A DNA stretch of 64,000 nt from Ureibacillus galli (GCF_014836845.1 NZ_JACSQA010000007.1:1-64000); one strand, 5' to 3'; counted from the first letter of the stretch, positions 45,787 through 54,651 are shown. Made by a program: numbers and translations. The notes: a model not told the origin generated them from the sequence alone.

Positions 45787-47070
45787 TTATGAAGTGATGA
45801 ACGCTTTTGCTACACAATTCCGTTTAGATTCCTTCGCTTCATAAAGGGCTGAATCTGTTCTTTCGTACCAACTTTCGAATGATTCCGACTGTTTCTTTTG
45901 AGCAACACCTAAACTTGCTGTTAGCCGACCTGCAACTGGATAGTCATACTGTTCTATTTTCCGACGAATCCTTTCTGCAATATTATATGCTCCATCTACT
46001 GTTGTATTTGGCAGTATGATGACAAACTCTTCCCCACCCAATCGGACAATCATATCCGAATAGCGAATCATTTGTTTTAGAAGGTTACCAGTTGATTTTA
46101 ATACTTCATCTCCTACCGGATGTCCATAAGTATCATTTACTTTCTTAAAGTAATCTAAATCTACAATAATCATGGAAATCGGGCGATGTTCTAGATCCGC
46201 TTGATCCATTTTCATTTTAATTTTGTCGTTCAAAAAATGGCGATTGTACACTCCAGTTAAGTCATCTGTAATCGCAAGAGTTTTTAGTATTTTATTTTTT
46301 TCCTTTAATTCCTCTGTTAAACGAGCTAAGTTCCTATTTTTTTCGCAAAGCTCTTGTTCTAAATTACGATGTACTGTAATATCTCTAGCCGAGCTATAAA
46401 TATACTTCCCATTCATTTGGGAACGCCACTCTAGATAGCGATATGTACCATCCTTATGAAGAATGCGATTTACAAAACTCGAAATCACTTTTTGGTCTTT
46501 CAATTGCTCAATTATGTGATTCGTTTTAGGAATGTCTTCCTCGTGAACGAATAATTTAAAGCTTTTCCCCTCAATCTCTTCCGCTTTATACCCTAAAATT
46601 CTTTCATAGGCTTGGTTTACTCTAATATAGTAACCATCTGTATCCATAACAGAAAGAAGATCAATATTCACCTTTAAAAAACCTTCAATCTCATTATCTT
46701 GCATATACTCTTTTGTGACATCAAAATAAATACAACCATATGTATCATTTTTTAATGGGAAGGAAATGATTCTAAGCCATTTAGGAACATTGGGTTTCTT
46801 AATATCTATTTGGGAGGGCTTCTGATTGCGAATAATATCATTGATGAATCGTTCCCATTTCTCTTGATCATCCCAACTATTAGGAAAAACCTCATAAAAC
46901 CTTTTGTGTAGTAAATTTTCACCTTTTAGTTCCATTAACTCTTCATAGGCTTTGTTAAAGGCTATAAATTCATAATCGATGGGGCTACCTTCTCCATTAA
47001 ATATTACTTTATGACAGGAATAGGCTGTAGAAGAATTGATAAAAAACTGTTCATAAAGATCTACTTGCAA
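45787..47070 (-). CDS. PAS-GGDEF diguanylate cyclase
   Basis: 427 aa: two PAS domains (about residues 8-125 and 130-245), a coiled coil (about 245-270) and a GGDEF domain with the intact signature RLGGEEF and DLDYFKKVNDTYGHPVGDEVL, so c-di-GMP synthesis is likely. The longest reading adds 28 hydrophobic residues without a ribosome-binding site; TTG 47070 has GGGAGGTG eight bases upstream and starts at the PAS boundary. No I-site RxxD is seen five residues before GGEEF (IRYSDMIVRL places YSD there). Confidence 0.87.
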   Translation of the reverse strand: MQVDLYEQFFINSSTAYSCHKVIFNGEGSPIDYEFIAFNKAYEELMELKGENLLHKRFYEVFPNSWDDQEKWERFINDIIRNQKPSQIDIKKPNVPKWLRIISFPLKNDTYGCIYFDVTKEYMQDNEIEGFLKVNIDLLSVMDTDGYYIRVNQAYERILGYKAEEIEGKSFKLFVHEEDIPKTNHIIEQLKDQKVISSFVNRILHKDGTYRYLEWRSQMNGKYIYSSARDITVHRNLEQELCEKNRNLARLTEELKEKNKILKTLAITDDLTGVYNRHFLNDKIKMKMDQADLEHRPISMIIVDLDYFKKVNDTYGHPVGDEVLKSTGNLLKQMIRYSDMIVRLGGEEFVIILPNTTVDGAYNIAERIRRKIEQYDYPVAGRLTASLGVAQKKQSESFESWYERTDSALYEAKESKRNCVAKAFITS

Positions 47071-47154
47071 ACGAAACACCTCCCAAATGGGTTTTAGTAT
47101 ATCAAAATATTTTTCACCTAAGGAAGTTATTAAAAATATTATCATTTCCATCAT

Positions 47155-47412
47155 AATTTTTTAATTAGTATATCCATCCTATAAAAGCTGATTTATGAGT
47201 ACAAATTTAACACCAGCCTCTTTTTTATACAAGTTATAAGATTTATTTACCAAAATAATACTCACGATTAACCAGCGAATATTGTAAAAGAACTGCATTG
47301 ATAATATTTTGAGTTTCCTTTCAAACTTTATGTAAGCTATATATTTATACTAATAATAGTTAAAATCTTATAATAATAATAAAGTATGCTATAAAAAGTC
47401 AAAGTAAGAATA
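47155..47412. other. AT-rich gap without a gene
   Basis: About 260 bases between the GGDEF gene and the MFS pump terminator. I see no open frame, riboswitch or clear repeat. Confidence 0.6.
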
Positions 47413-47445
47413 GAAAAAGTCGTCTCTAGTGTGAGACGACTTTTA
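47413..47445 (-). terminator. Intrinsic terminator after MFS pump gene
   Basis: Minus strand AAGTCGTCTC/GAGACGACTT stem with a CACACTA-type loop and T-run. Confidence 0.88.
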
Positions 47446-47479
47446 TATTTAATACTATAAACATTAAATCTTATTTATT

Positions 47480-49006
47480 TTAAGCATTTGCTTTCGATAC
47501 ATCTGCATCTTTAAGTGCTTTATCATTAGCAGCGACCGCTTCAGGACTCTTTGCACGTCTTAAGAAGAATGATAATACTAAAGCAACAACCGTAATAATG
47601 GCTGCAATTACGAAAGAATACTGGATTCCATCTAATAAAGCTTGTTGTGTAATTTGTGCTTTTAATGTAGCCATTTGCTCTTCTGACATAGGAGCAGTTG
47701 CATTTGCTTGTGCTTGAGCTGCTAAATCCTCACCAGTAGCTGTTGTTCTCGCATTCATAATTGCTACTAAAATAGCAGTTCCTATCGAACCAGCAACCTG
47801 TTGAATCGTATTGTTCGCTGCTGTACCATGTGGATTTAAACGCAATGGTAAAGAGTTTAAACCGTTTGTCATAATTGGCATCATAACTAATGAAATACCA
47901 ACCATACGAATAGTATAAACAAATATAATATAGAAGTATGTTGAATCCACTTGTAATTCAGATAAATAATACGTTGAGATTGCTGTAATCGTCAAACCAA
48001 TCATCGCTAAAATTCTTGGACCAAACTTGTCAAATAAACGACCAGTAATTGGTGACATAATTGCCATAACAATCGCACCTGGTAACATCATTAACCCAGA
48101 TTCAAATGGTTCAATACCACGGATATTTTGAACGTATGCAGGTGTTAAAATCATACCACCCATCATCGCCATTGATAATACTGCACTAATAATCGCAGAC
48201 AAGGCGAATAAAGGTGATTTAAAAATTTCCATACTTAAAACTGGTTTTTCAAGTTTTAACTGACGAACAACGAATAAAATAACGCCAATAACACCAACTA
48301 CAATTGTTGTGACAACAATTGGGTCTGTCCAGCCATGGCTTCCTGCAGTACTAAATCCGTATAAAATACCACCAAAACCGATTGTTGAAAGTACAATGGA
48401 TAAGTAGTCTAATGTAACCTTTTTGTTAGGTAACACATTTTCCAATTTCCAAATACTTAATAATAAACTGATGATGGCGATTGGTAAAATCATTTCAAAT
48501 AGTACACGCCAATCATAATGTTCTACAATCCAACCAGATAATGTTGGACCGATTGCTGGTGCAGCGACCATAACTAAACCGAAAACACCCATTGCAGACC
48601 CACGTTTTTCAACAGGGAAACTAATTAACATAACATTCATTAGAATTGGTGCCATCACAGAAGATCCAACAGCTTGGATCATTCTTCCGGCTAGTAAAAC
48701 ACCAAAATTAGGAGCAATTGCTGCTAACAATGTACCAATGGCAAAAACAGTCATTGCAAAAATAAATAACGGTCTCGTTTTAAAACGAGTAATTAAAAAG
48801 GCTGAAGCAGGAATTAATACCCCACTCACTAACATATATCCAGTTGCTAACCACTGTACCGTAGTATATTCCACTTTTAGATCTACCATAATGGTAGGAA
48901 GTGCTACGTTTAATAATGTATTATTTAGAAAAGCAACAAAGGCACCTACAAAAAGAATCCCAATCATCAGATAAGGTGGCTTTTTCAATATTTGCTCATT
49001 ATCCAT
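47480..49006 (-). CDS. MFS drug efflux transporter, DHA2 family (EmrB/QacA type)
   Basis: 508 aa, 14 predicted helices. Motif A region FDKFGPRILAMIGL, motif C GLVMVAAPAIGPTLSGWI and the early LNVALPTIMVDL are typical of proton-driven multidrug exporters. The region upstream of the ATG has only a weak AG-rich site. It is divergent from a TetR gene, with two matching inverted repeats between them, so TetR repression is likely. Substrate unknown. Confidence 0.92.
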   Translation of the reverse strand: MDNEQILKKPPYLMIGILFVGAFVAFLNNTLLNVALPTIMVDLKVEYTTVQWLATGYMLVSGVLIPASAFLITRFKTRPLFIFAMTVFAIGTLLAAIAPNFGVLLAGRMIQAVGSSVMAPILMNVMLISFPVEKRGSAMGVFGLVMVAAPAIGPTLSGWIVEHYDWRVLFEMILPIAIISLLLSIWKLENVLPNKKVTLDYLSIVLSTIGFGGILYGFSTAGSHGWTDPIVVTTIVVGVIGVILFVVRQLKLEKPVLSMEIFKSPLFALSAIISAVLSMAMMGGMILTPAYVQNIRGIEPFESGLMMLPGAIVMAIMSPITGRLFDKFGPRILAMIGLTITAISTYYLSELQVDSTYFYIIFVYTIRMVGISLVMMPIMTNGLNSLPLRLNPHGTAANNTIQQVAGSIGTAILVAIMNARTTATGEDLAAQAQANATAPMSEEQMATLKAQITQQALLDGIQYSFVIAAIITVVALVLSFFLRRAKSPEAVAANDKALKDADVSKANA

Positions 49007-49059
49007 AATTTATTTTTCATCTCTCTCTCTTTATTCATTTCAATCCCCGAAATACATTT

Positions 49060-49148
49060 TATACCCATAGTCTATTTTTTTCAACATAAAAATATTTGTT
49101 CACTAAAACGTTGAAATTAAAGTGTTTTCAATTTATACTTAGGGTATA
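49060..49148. promoter_or_regulatory. Two TetR-type operators in the pump/regulator intergenic region
   Basis: TATAC-N5-GTCTA at 49060-49074 and TATAC-N5-GTATA at 49134-49148; the second extends to a 7-bp perfect arm (TTTATAC/GTATAAA). One lies near the pump promoter side and one 26 bases before the TetR start. Confidence 0.6.
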
Positions 49149-49174
49149 AAAATCGACATGAACTAGGTGAAAAT

Positions 49175-50074
49175 ATGAACAAAAGAAAACGGCAGATCAT
49201 TCATGCTGCACGTCAACTTTTTATTGATAAAGGTTTTAATGATACATCTATTATTGACATTATTTCTACTGCAAATGTATCAAAGGGAACATTTTATAAT
49301 CATTTCGGCTCTAAAAACGAATGTCTAATTGCTATTTTAGAGGAGACTAGAGAAGAAACCGTAAGCTCACGATATGAAATGGCCCTTAATCAAGATCCAT
49401 CGGATAAGGATATTTTAATTAAGCAAATTGCGATTCTCACTCATGTAAATCGTAAACGAAATTTAGTTCAAATCTTTGAATCATTAGTAGGGAATACGGA
49501 TATTGAGCTAAAGAAAGCACTTGAAAAACATATGATAGCTGAGTTAAACTGGCTTGCTAGTCGATTAATCGACGTATATGGTGAAGGGGTTCGGGATATT
49601 TCCTATGAATGTGCAGTCCAAGCGCTAGGAATGATTCAACAATCATTACGAGTATTGACGATGGCACGCAGCAAACAACCAGCTACACCAGAAGAAGTTG
49701 TACAAGTAGTCATGAATCATGTCGATGCAATCATTGAACGGCAACTAAAATCGCAGCATATTTTAATTACGCCTGAAGTGATTCAAGCATTACAACTAAA
49801 AATAAAACAAAAAGCCATCCACAAAGAAGCATTACTTGAACAGCTTCAAGGCTTTTTAGATCGATTGACACCTGAGGATCCAGAGAGTGGAATAGAATAT
49901 ACGAAGTATTTATTGAAGGAACTAAATTCAGAAAATGAACATATTCATATTTTGCATGCAATCCTCTCAGCATTTAACAAATCATTCCGAGGTACTTCCC
50001 ATGAAGCGGAAGCGCATGAAATATCGATCACCATTTGGCGTTATTTGCATATGAAAAAAGAAATGAAAAAGTAA
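49175..50074 (+). CDS. TetR family transcriptional regulator
   Basis: 299 aa, longer than the usual 190-220. The N-terminal helix-turn-helix is clear: AARQLFIDKGFNDTSIIDI, then ANVSKGTFYNHFGSKNECL. The extra C-terminal helices have no motif I know. Divergent from an MFS pump, it is likely to repress the pump and itself via the two TATAC-N5-GTATA sites. Confidence 0.9.
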   Translation: MNKRKRQIIHAARQLFIDKGFNDTSIIDIISTANVSKGTFYNHFGSKNECLIAILEETREETVSSRYEMALNQDPSDKDILIKQIAILTHVNRKRNLVQIFESLVGNTDIELKKALEKHMIAELNWLASRLIDVYGEGVRDISYECAVQALGMIQQSLRVLTMARSKQPATPEEVVQVVMNHVDAIIERQLKSQHILITPEVIQALQLKIKQKAIHKEALLEQLQGFLDRLTPEDPESGIEYTKYLLKELNSENEHIHILHAILSAFNKSFRGTSHEAEAHEISITIWRYLHMKKEMKK

Positions 50075-50080
50075 CTGTTT

Positions 50081-50113
50081 AAAGCTGTACCAAATTTTCG
50101 GTACAGCTTTTTC
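50081..50113 (+). terminator. Intrinsic terminator after tetR-type gene
   Basis: AAAGCTGTACC/GGTACAGCTTT stem with a short loop and T-run. Confidence 0.9.
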
Positions 50114-50156
50114 TTTTTCAATCTAACCTTGTCAGATAAACTACATCTAAGAAAAG

Positions 50157-50199
50157 ATAAAAACAACCAGCTACTGTATGATACAGGCAGCTGGCTGTT
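50157..50199 (-). terminator. Intrinsic terminator after 3-hydroxyacyl-CoA dehydrogenase gene
   Basis: Minus strand AACAGCCAGCT..CTGTA/TACAG..GCTGGTTGTT stem with T-run. Confidence 0.85.
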
Positions 50200-50209
50200 C
50201 ACTTCTCTA

Positions 50210-51100
50210 TTATTTTAAAAAGTCTGGATTAGCGTAAGCAGGATTTGGATATTTGTAGAATCCTTCTCCACTACTTACACCCATTTTCCCTTGATCGATA
50301 TATTCTGCTTTTAATTTTTCTGCAATTTCTTTTGCATGTGGAACACCTTTTTCAGCTTTTGCTAAATTAAGATTATAAGGTGTTGCCATCCCAACTACAT
50401 CTAAAATTGCGAATGGACCAGTAGGAGCCCCAGTAGAAATCATCCAGTTTTTATCGATTGTATGAGGGTCTGCCACATCCTTAACCCATAAATCCATTGC
50501 AGCATCTAAAAGTGGTACTAACAATGAATTTAAAATATAACCAGGTTGTTCTTTGTGCAAACGGAATGGAATCATACCAATCGTACGGGCAAATTCTTCA
50601 ACAATATCCGCATATTTCGCATTTGTACCTGGGTGACCCATCACTTCAGCTGTATTGTTTTTCCAAATCTCATTGGCAAAATGAAGATTTAAAAATTTCT
50701 CTGGACGACCTGTAAACTGTGCAAATTGGCTTGGTAACATAGTAGAAGAATTAGATGCGAAAATTGTTTTTTCCGGTGCTACCTCTCCTAAATTTTTATA
50801 GAAAGTCGTTTTTATTTCAGGCACTTCTGGAACAGCTTCAATCACTAAATCAGCGTCTTTTACTGCTTCCGCTAAATCTGTGTTGTAAACTAAACGATTT
50901 AAAGCAGCTTCCGCTTTTTCCATGTCGTTAAAGAATTCACCGTATACACTTTTTAATTTCATCATACGTTCTTTCGCGTTATTAATTGCTTGGTCATTAA
51001 TATCATAAACTGTGACAGCATACCCAAAAAATGCACTTTGGAATGCAATTTGACTACCTAATACACCACTTCCGGCAACGGTTACATTTTGAAGATTCAT
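50210..51100 (-). CDS. 3-hydroxyacyl-CoA dehydrogenase family protein
   Basis: 296-aa NAD-dependent dehydrogenase. The Rossmann motif AGSGVLGSQIAFQSA is at residue 9, ASNSS and LHFANEIWKN follow, then a C-terminal domain (PGYILNSLLVPLLDAA, GAPTGPFAILDVVG). Substrates of this family are 3-hydroxybutyryl-CoA or longer; the present one is not determined. A longer reading adds six residues, but ATG 51100 has GGGGAG upstream. No other beta-oxidation gene is adjacent. Confidence 0.9.
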   Translation of the reverse strand: MNLQNVTVAGSGVLGSQIAFQSAFFGYAVTVYDINDQAINNAKERMMKLKSVYGEFFNDMEKAEAALNRLVYNTDLAEAVKDADLVIEAVPEVPEIKTTFYKNLGEVAPEKTIFASNSSTMLPSQFAQFTGRPEKFLNLHFANEIWKNNTAEVMGHPGTNAKYADIVEEFARTIGMIPFRLHKEQPGYILNSLLVPLLDAAMDLWVKDVADPHTIDKNWMISTGAPTGPFAILDVVGMATPYNLNLAKAEKGVPHAKEIAEKLKAEYIDQGKMGVSSGEGFYKYPNPAYANPDFLK

Positions 51101-51224
51101 GATTATTTCTCCCCACATAATAGATTTAATAATTTTATTTTAAACCTTTCTTTACATACAGATAACCTTCAAAATGAGGTATTATAATAGAAAATACACC
51201 TACATTTATAGGAGGACTTAATAG

Positions 51225-52316
51225 ATGATTAAGGCCATTCAATATGTATTGTTTTGTAAAATTAACCGAGCACATATTATTCAAAACGCACGTTCCTATA
51301 TACAACAAACCGACGATTTATCTTCTAAGGAAAAAGAAAATCTCTCCTTATTTATTGAGGACTTTCTATCATTTATCTCAAAGCAAGTCGATGTCAAAAA
51401 TACAAATGACTTGTCCAATCAATTACATTTATTTATTCAAGTTTATATCCACGAAATAACAGGAATGTTTCTAAGCCATTTCCGCTCTATCTTGGAACAA
51501 GCGATCATTCGTTTACTTTTTAATCAACGTCATCCAGAAACAGAACAAATTTTTATTTTCCAATCTAAGCTCATTACAAATTTAACGAACCAATACTTTG
51601 CCTCTATGGATGAAACAAAAAGTTTAGCTAATCAAAATTCCATTTATCTGGAGAAACTAGATAAACTAAGTGAAATACTCATTTCCTCTTCCGGATCAGA
51701 GGAAGTTCCCATTATTATGAACGAAATGAAAGCAATTTTTGATTTTAAACGTTGTAACTTTTATGCCTATAATGCATGGTCCAATGAATTTTACGGAATT
51801 TATGGTGATGATTTAGAACTCGTTCAAAGAATTAAAGGGAAATTAACAGCAGATCATCCCGTGTTCAACTTAAAAATGCCTTTATATTTAAAAGACCCAT
51901 CTCCCTACGTTATTGATGTAGTAATTAAATTTTTCAATTTATCATCCACGATATTTATTCCGGTTATTTATCGTGAGCAATTATATGGATGGCTTACTTT
52001 CGATCAAAGGGGTGAACCTTTTGATTATTCGAAACCGTTACTTGATACATTAGAAATAGCTGGAATACGGTTAGGAATGTTTTTAGCTAGGAAACCTTCC
52101 AGCCATCGGATAGACAATGAAGTGACAATGACGGAAAAAGAAAAAAGTATTTTATATTTAATCTCCGAAGGATATAGCAATAAAGAGATCGCTTCCCTTC
52201 TATTCTTAAGTGAATATACAATTCGAGACTATGTCCAAAACTTATTATCGAAATTAAATGCCCGCAACCGCACTCAAATGGTAGCCAATGCCTATAAGAT
52301 GGGGTATATATCTTAG
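51225..52316 (+). CDS. LuxR-type regulator with GAF-like sensor
   Basis: 363 aa: an N-terminal helical part (about 1-140), a GAF-like domain (about 145-285) and a C-terminal LuxR helix-turn-helix (TEKEKSILYLISEGYSNKEI, AVYTIRDY-type helix, LNARNRTQMV). No receiver domain, so a ligand or redox signal rather than phosphorylation is likely. AGGAGG precedes the ATG. Followed by an unknown gene after 60 bases. Confidence 0.82.
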   Translation: MIKAIQYVLFCKINRAHIIQNARSYIQQTDDLSSKEKENLSLFIEDFLSFISKQVDVKNTNDLSNQLHLFIQVYIHEITGMFLSHFRSILEQAIIRLLFNQRHPETEQIFIFQSKLITNLTNQYFASMDETKSLANQNSIYLEKLDKLSEILISSSGSEEVPIIMNEMKAIFDFKRCNFYAYNAWSNEFYGIYGDDLELVQRIKGKLTADHPVFNLKMPLYLKDPSPYVIDVVIKFFNLSSTIFIPVIYREQLYGWLTFDQRGEPFDYSKPLLDTLEIAGIRLGMFLARKPSSHRIDNEVTMTEKEKSILYLISEGYSNKEIASLLFLSEYTIRDYVQNLLSKLNARNRTQMVANAYKMGYIS

Positions 52317-52376
52317 ACTTGTGTATTGTCATAAGCTGTAATTTTTTATTTACTTTTAAAAAATGGGGTGTAAGAA

Positions 52377-52805
52377 ATGAATGAGGTCCTTATTTATACG
52401 AGGGAAGACTTTATAAAGATATTAACTTTATTAAAAAATAAAACAAAATATATCGAGTTAGTAATCCCTTATGGGGATAATGAAAATGATGATTTAGTTC
52501 AATTTTTAGAACCTTATTTAACAACAAAAAAGAAAGTAAAGTCATGGACAGGAACAAAAACGAAGGGGAAATCCTCCACCATGTATAAATACGAATATAA
52601 TGAACAGGATGAGAAGAAAATACTTAAATTTTTACATAATTATAGTAGCTTCTTCTTTCATATTAAAGACTCTGATGGTTTTTATAATGAAGTGAAACTG
52701 ACAGAGTTTGGCGATAAAGATATCGCCTTTTTTGATCAAAAGGGGAACTGTTTATTTTATACAACTACCCACGAAGGACTTGCTTATACAAGCTTAGTAT
52801 TATAA
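52377..52805 (+). CDS. Hypothetical protein
   Basis: I do not recognise this 142-aa protein. It is soluble, rich in Lys, Asp and aromatic residues, with YIELVIPYGDNEND near the N-terminus and a C-terminal EGLAYTSLVL. A GGGGTG site precedes the ATG. It may be co-transcribed with the LuxR-type gene 60 bases upstream and ends at a terminator. Confidence 0.65.
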   Translation: MNEVLIYTREDFIKILTLLKNKTKYIELVIPYGDNENDDLVQFLEPYLTTKKKVKSWTGTKTKGKSSTMYKYEYNEQDEKKILKFLHNYSSFFFHIKDSDGFYNEVKLTEFGDKDIAFFDQKGNCLFYTTTHEGLAYTSLVL

Positions 52806-52825
52806 CCGTGTAGCTAACACTAAAT

Positions 52826-52860
52826 AAAAAGAGGTTTCTCAACATTAGGAGAAACCTCTA
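52826..52860. terminator. Bidirectional terminator
   Basis: AGAGGTTTCTC/GAGAAACCTCT stem with an AACATTAG-type loop between convergent genes; A-run on the left side and TAATAAAA on the right, so best for the minus-strand gene. Confidence 0.75.
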
Positions 52861-52879
52861 ATAAAACTTTGATATCCAT

Positions 52880-53338
52880 TTATATTTGATCATTGTTATG
52901 CCTTTCTGAATTGACACCTTTATCGAAGTCATCTGAAAACTCTGTTTGGGTAATTAGATTCTTTTTACGATCGATTACTTGACGTTCCGTTTCATTTTCA
53001 AATAAATGATCAATTAAATATTTATGGTAGTAAAATTCCCAACCAGCAATAAACAGTGAAGATAATAAAGCTGCTGAAAATGCTGAAATATCTGGGTCGA
53101 ATAAATATAAACCTAATGCCCAAATCACTAAAAAGGCAAGGAGTAAATCTGCACCTGTAGCAGAAACTCCACCAATTCGAGGTAACAATACTACATCTCC
53201 AATAAATGCTATGATCGTTAAAATAACCCCTGTTATAAGAATATCTGCAAAAGAAACTCCAAAGAATAAACCTAATACGATGAATAAAACCCCAATGGTC
53301 ATAACCAATTTAATAAAAAAGGCTTTTGTATGCTTCAA
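52880..53338 (-). CDS. YndM/DUF2512 family membrane protein
   Basis: 152 aa with four helices (residues about 8-105) and a charged C-terminus; the block GDVVLLPRIGGVSATGADLLLAF identifies DUF2512. The longest reading adds 19 charged residues; TTG 53338 has a perfect AGGAGG six bases before it and gives the family start MKHTKAFFIKL, so I chose it. Function unknown. Confidence 0.85.
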   Translation of the reverse strand: MKHTKAFFIKLVMTIGVLFIVLGLFFGVSFADILITGVILTIIAFIGDVVLLPRIGGVSATGADLLLAFLVIWALGLYLFDPDISAFSAALLSSLFIAGWEFYYHKYLIDHLFENETERQVIDRKKNLITQTEFSDDFDKGVNSERHNNDQI

Positions 53339-53442
53339 AAAAATCCTCCTTTCTACATCTTTAGGCATTAGGTTTTCCTGATTTGTTTCAATCATACGTT
53401 AACGAAGTATTAGGTTAAGGGAGAACAATTAGACGAAAACAT

Positions 53443-53487
53443 AAAAAGAGGTTTCCCATAAATTTGAAAAATTTATAAGAAACCTCT
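53443..53487 (-). terminator. Intrinsic terminator downstream of a gene fragment
   Basis: Minus strand AGAGGTTTC/GAAACCTCT arms with an inner AAATTT-rich stem and TTTTTATG tail. The arms equal those of the terminator at 52826, with a different loop. Confidence 0.7.
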
Positions 53488-53501
53488 ATATTTTCATTTG
53501 C

Positions 53502-53633
53502 TCAAAATCTTGTTTTGAGCACTAGTTGGGCACCCAAGTTTATTAATTCGTTAGAACTCTTGATATATAAAGGTTCTGAATCGATTTCAATCATTCCGCC
53601 CATGTTTGAATAGACTTTGTCTATCTTTCCCAA
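53502..53633 (-). pseudogene. 3' gene fragment of unknown protein
   Basis: Open frame on the minus strand ending ...SSNELINLGAQLVLKT-RF, 43 codons from a TTG at 53633, without a ribosome-binding site and with an in-frame stop soon upstream. It carries copy 1 of the 33-bp repeat (VYSNMGGMI in this frame). Best read as the surviving 3' end of a decayed gene followed by its terminator. Confidence 0.45.
53590..53622. repeat. 33-bp direct repeat, copy 1
   Basis: Identical at 32 of 33 positions to 54438-54470, in the same orientation 848 bases away; AT-rich flanks to the right of both copies are also loosely similar (both reach TTATATTTTATCAA-like sequence). Confidence 0.8.
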
Positions 53634-53682
53634 TTTAACATTTTTAATTTTATATTTTTATCAACTCTGTAAATGTTGTTAG

Positions 53683-54000
53683 TTAATATTTATTTATTAG
53701 TTCCTTATAAACTTTTAATTGCCGCTCCATCATTTCAACAGAATTGTGTTGAATGGCATTTGGATTCTTTTGAAGAATTCCTTTAAAGTAGCGTCCATAT
53801 TCTTTAAAGAAAGCTGTAAGAAAATCTTCAAACTCACCCTGAAGGACAATTTCTGTTGTACCGTCATATTCACTGTAAGCTTTAATATTAAATAATTTAC
53901 CAGTTTTATTTAGCGTATATTCCATTGCATTTTCAAAGGTTTCTATCCCTTCAGAAAAAGATGTATTTTTTTCTTTTAATTCCAAAAGAATGTCACCCAT
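53683..54000 (-). CDS. Hypothetical protein, possibly 3' part of a split gene
   Basis: 105 aa starting MGDILLELKEKN, no recognised family; aromatic-rich middle (EDFLTAFFKEYGRYFKGIL). It begins two bases after the stop of a 49-codon frame (54003-54152) that has the ribosome-binding site, while this ATG has none. Size and order suggest one original protein of about 155 residues broken by a frameshift, of the kind seen in small immunity proteins; that role is inference. Confidence 0.5.
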   Translation of the reverse strand: MGDILLELKEKNTSFSEGIETFENAMEYTLNKTGKLFNIKAYSEYDGTTEIVLQGEFEDFLTAFFKEYGRYFKGILQKNPNAIQHNSVEMMERQLKVYKELINKY

Positions 54001-54002
54001 AC

Positions 54003-54152
54003 CTAAGCATCGTGGAAAGTGGAGTTACAAAGTTCATTTTTTTCTCCATTTTGCTGCACAAAAATATATAGACGACAGGCTAAATAGTCTTTTGTATTAA
54101 AAGGTTCTCCAATCATATCATCATATAATTCAACAAAAAATGATATTTTCAC
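54003..54152 (-). CDS. Small ORF, possible 5' part of a split gene
   Basis: 49 aa from GTG 54152 with GGGAG seven bases upstream: starts MKISFFVELYDD and ends CNSTFHDA. It stops two bases before the next ATG, in a different frame. Either a coupled small protein or the N-terminal half of a frameshifted gene continuing at 54000. Confidence 0.5.
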   Translation of the reverse strand: MKISFFVELYDDMIGEPFNTKDYLACRLYIFVQQNGEKNELCNSTFHDA

Positions 54153-54313
54153 TATATAACTCCCTCTTTAAAAGTTGATATATAAAAATACTGAGTTACC
54201 CCCCATTCTCTACCACATATACATACGTCACTTGCAGAAGCTGCACTGATATGGATCAATTAGATCATGCCCTAATCAAATCACCAAAAATGGATATCTC
54301 CGTGTAACCCATG

Positions 54314-54356
54314 AAAAAAAAAGGCTTCCCAAAAGTTTTCACTTATGAGAAGCCTC
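54314..54356 (-). terminator. Intrinsic terminator in decayed region
   Basis: Minus strand GAGGCTTC/GAAGCCT stem with an inner GTGAAAACTTTTG segment and nine Ts. It lies downstream of repeat copy 2, as the 53443 terminator lies downstream of copy 1. Confidence 0.75.
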
Positions 54357-54437
54357 GATTAAAATCCTCTATGTTAGCATTTCACTTTCATCTTACATAC
54401 AAACCCAATAATATCAAGGGTTTGAGCGGTTTATTAC

Positions 54438-54470
54438 ATCATTCCGCCCATGTTTGAATAGACTTCGTCT
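54438..54470. repeat. 33-bp direct repeat, copy 2
   Basis: On the minus strand this copy reads ...DEVYSNMGGMM then TAA, while copy 1 continues into an open frame. One mismatch (C for T) against 53590-53622. Confidence 0.8.
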
Positions 54471-54651
54471 AAGTTTTCCCTACTTTTTTAAACGGTTTTT
54501 TGAATTTATATTTTATCAAACTATAAAAATATATACTTTCTAACTTCATTCAACTTTTTTTATTTGTTAGTTTTCTAGTTAGTTTTAAAAAACTAACAGA
54601 ATCATAGTTACTAACAATGTCAGCTTATATATAGAAAGTGGACTATTATAT

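Noticed and set aside
54431-54449. Sequence reading ATGGGCGGAATGATGTAA on the minus strand, like the Met/Gly-rich end of groEL
   Set aside because: The upstream frame is not groEL, and the second repeat copy reads through into an unrelated protein end. The likeness is limited to a few Met/Gly codons.
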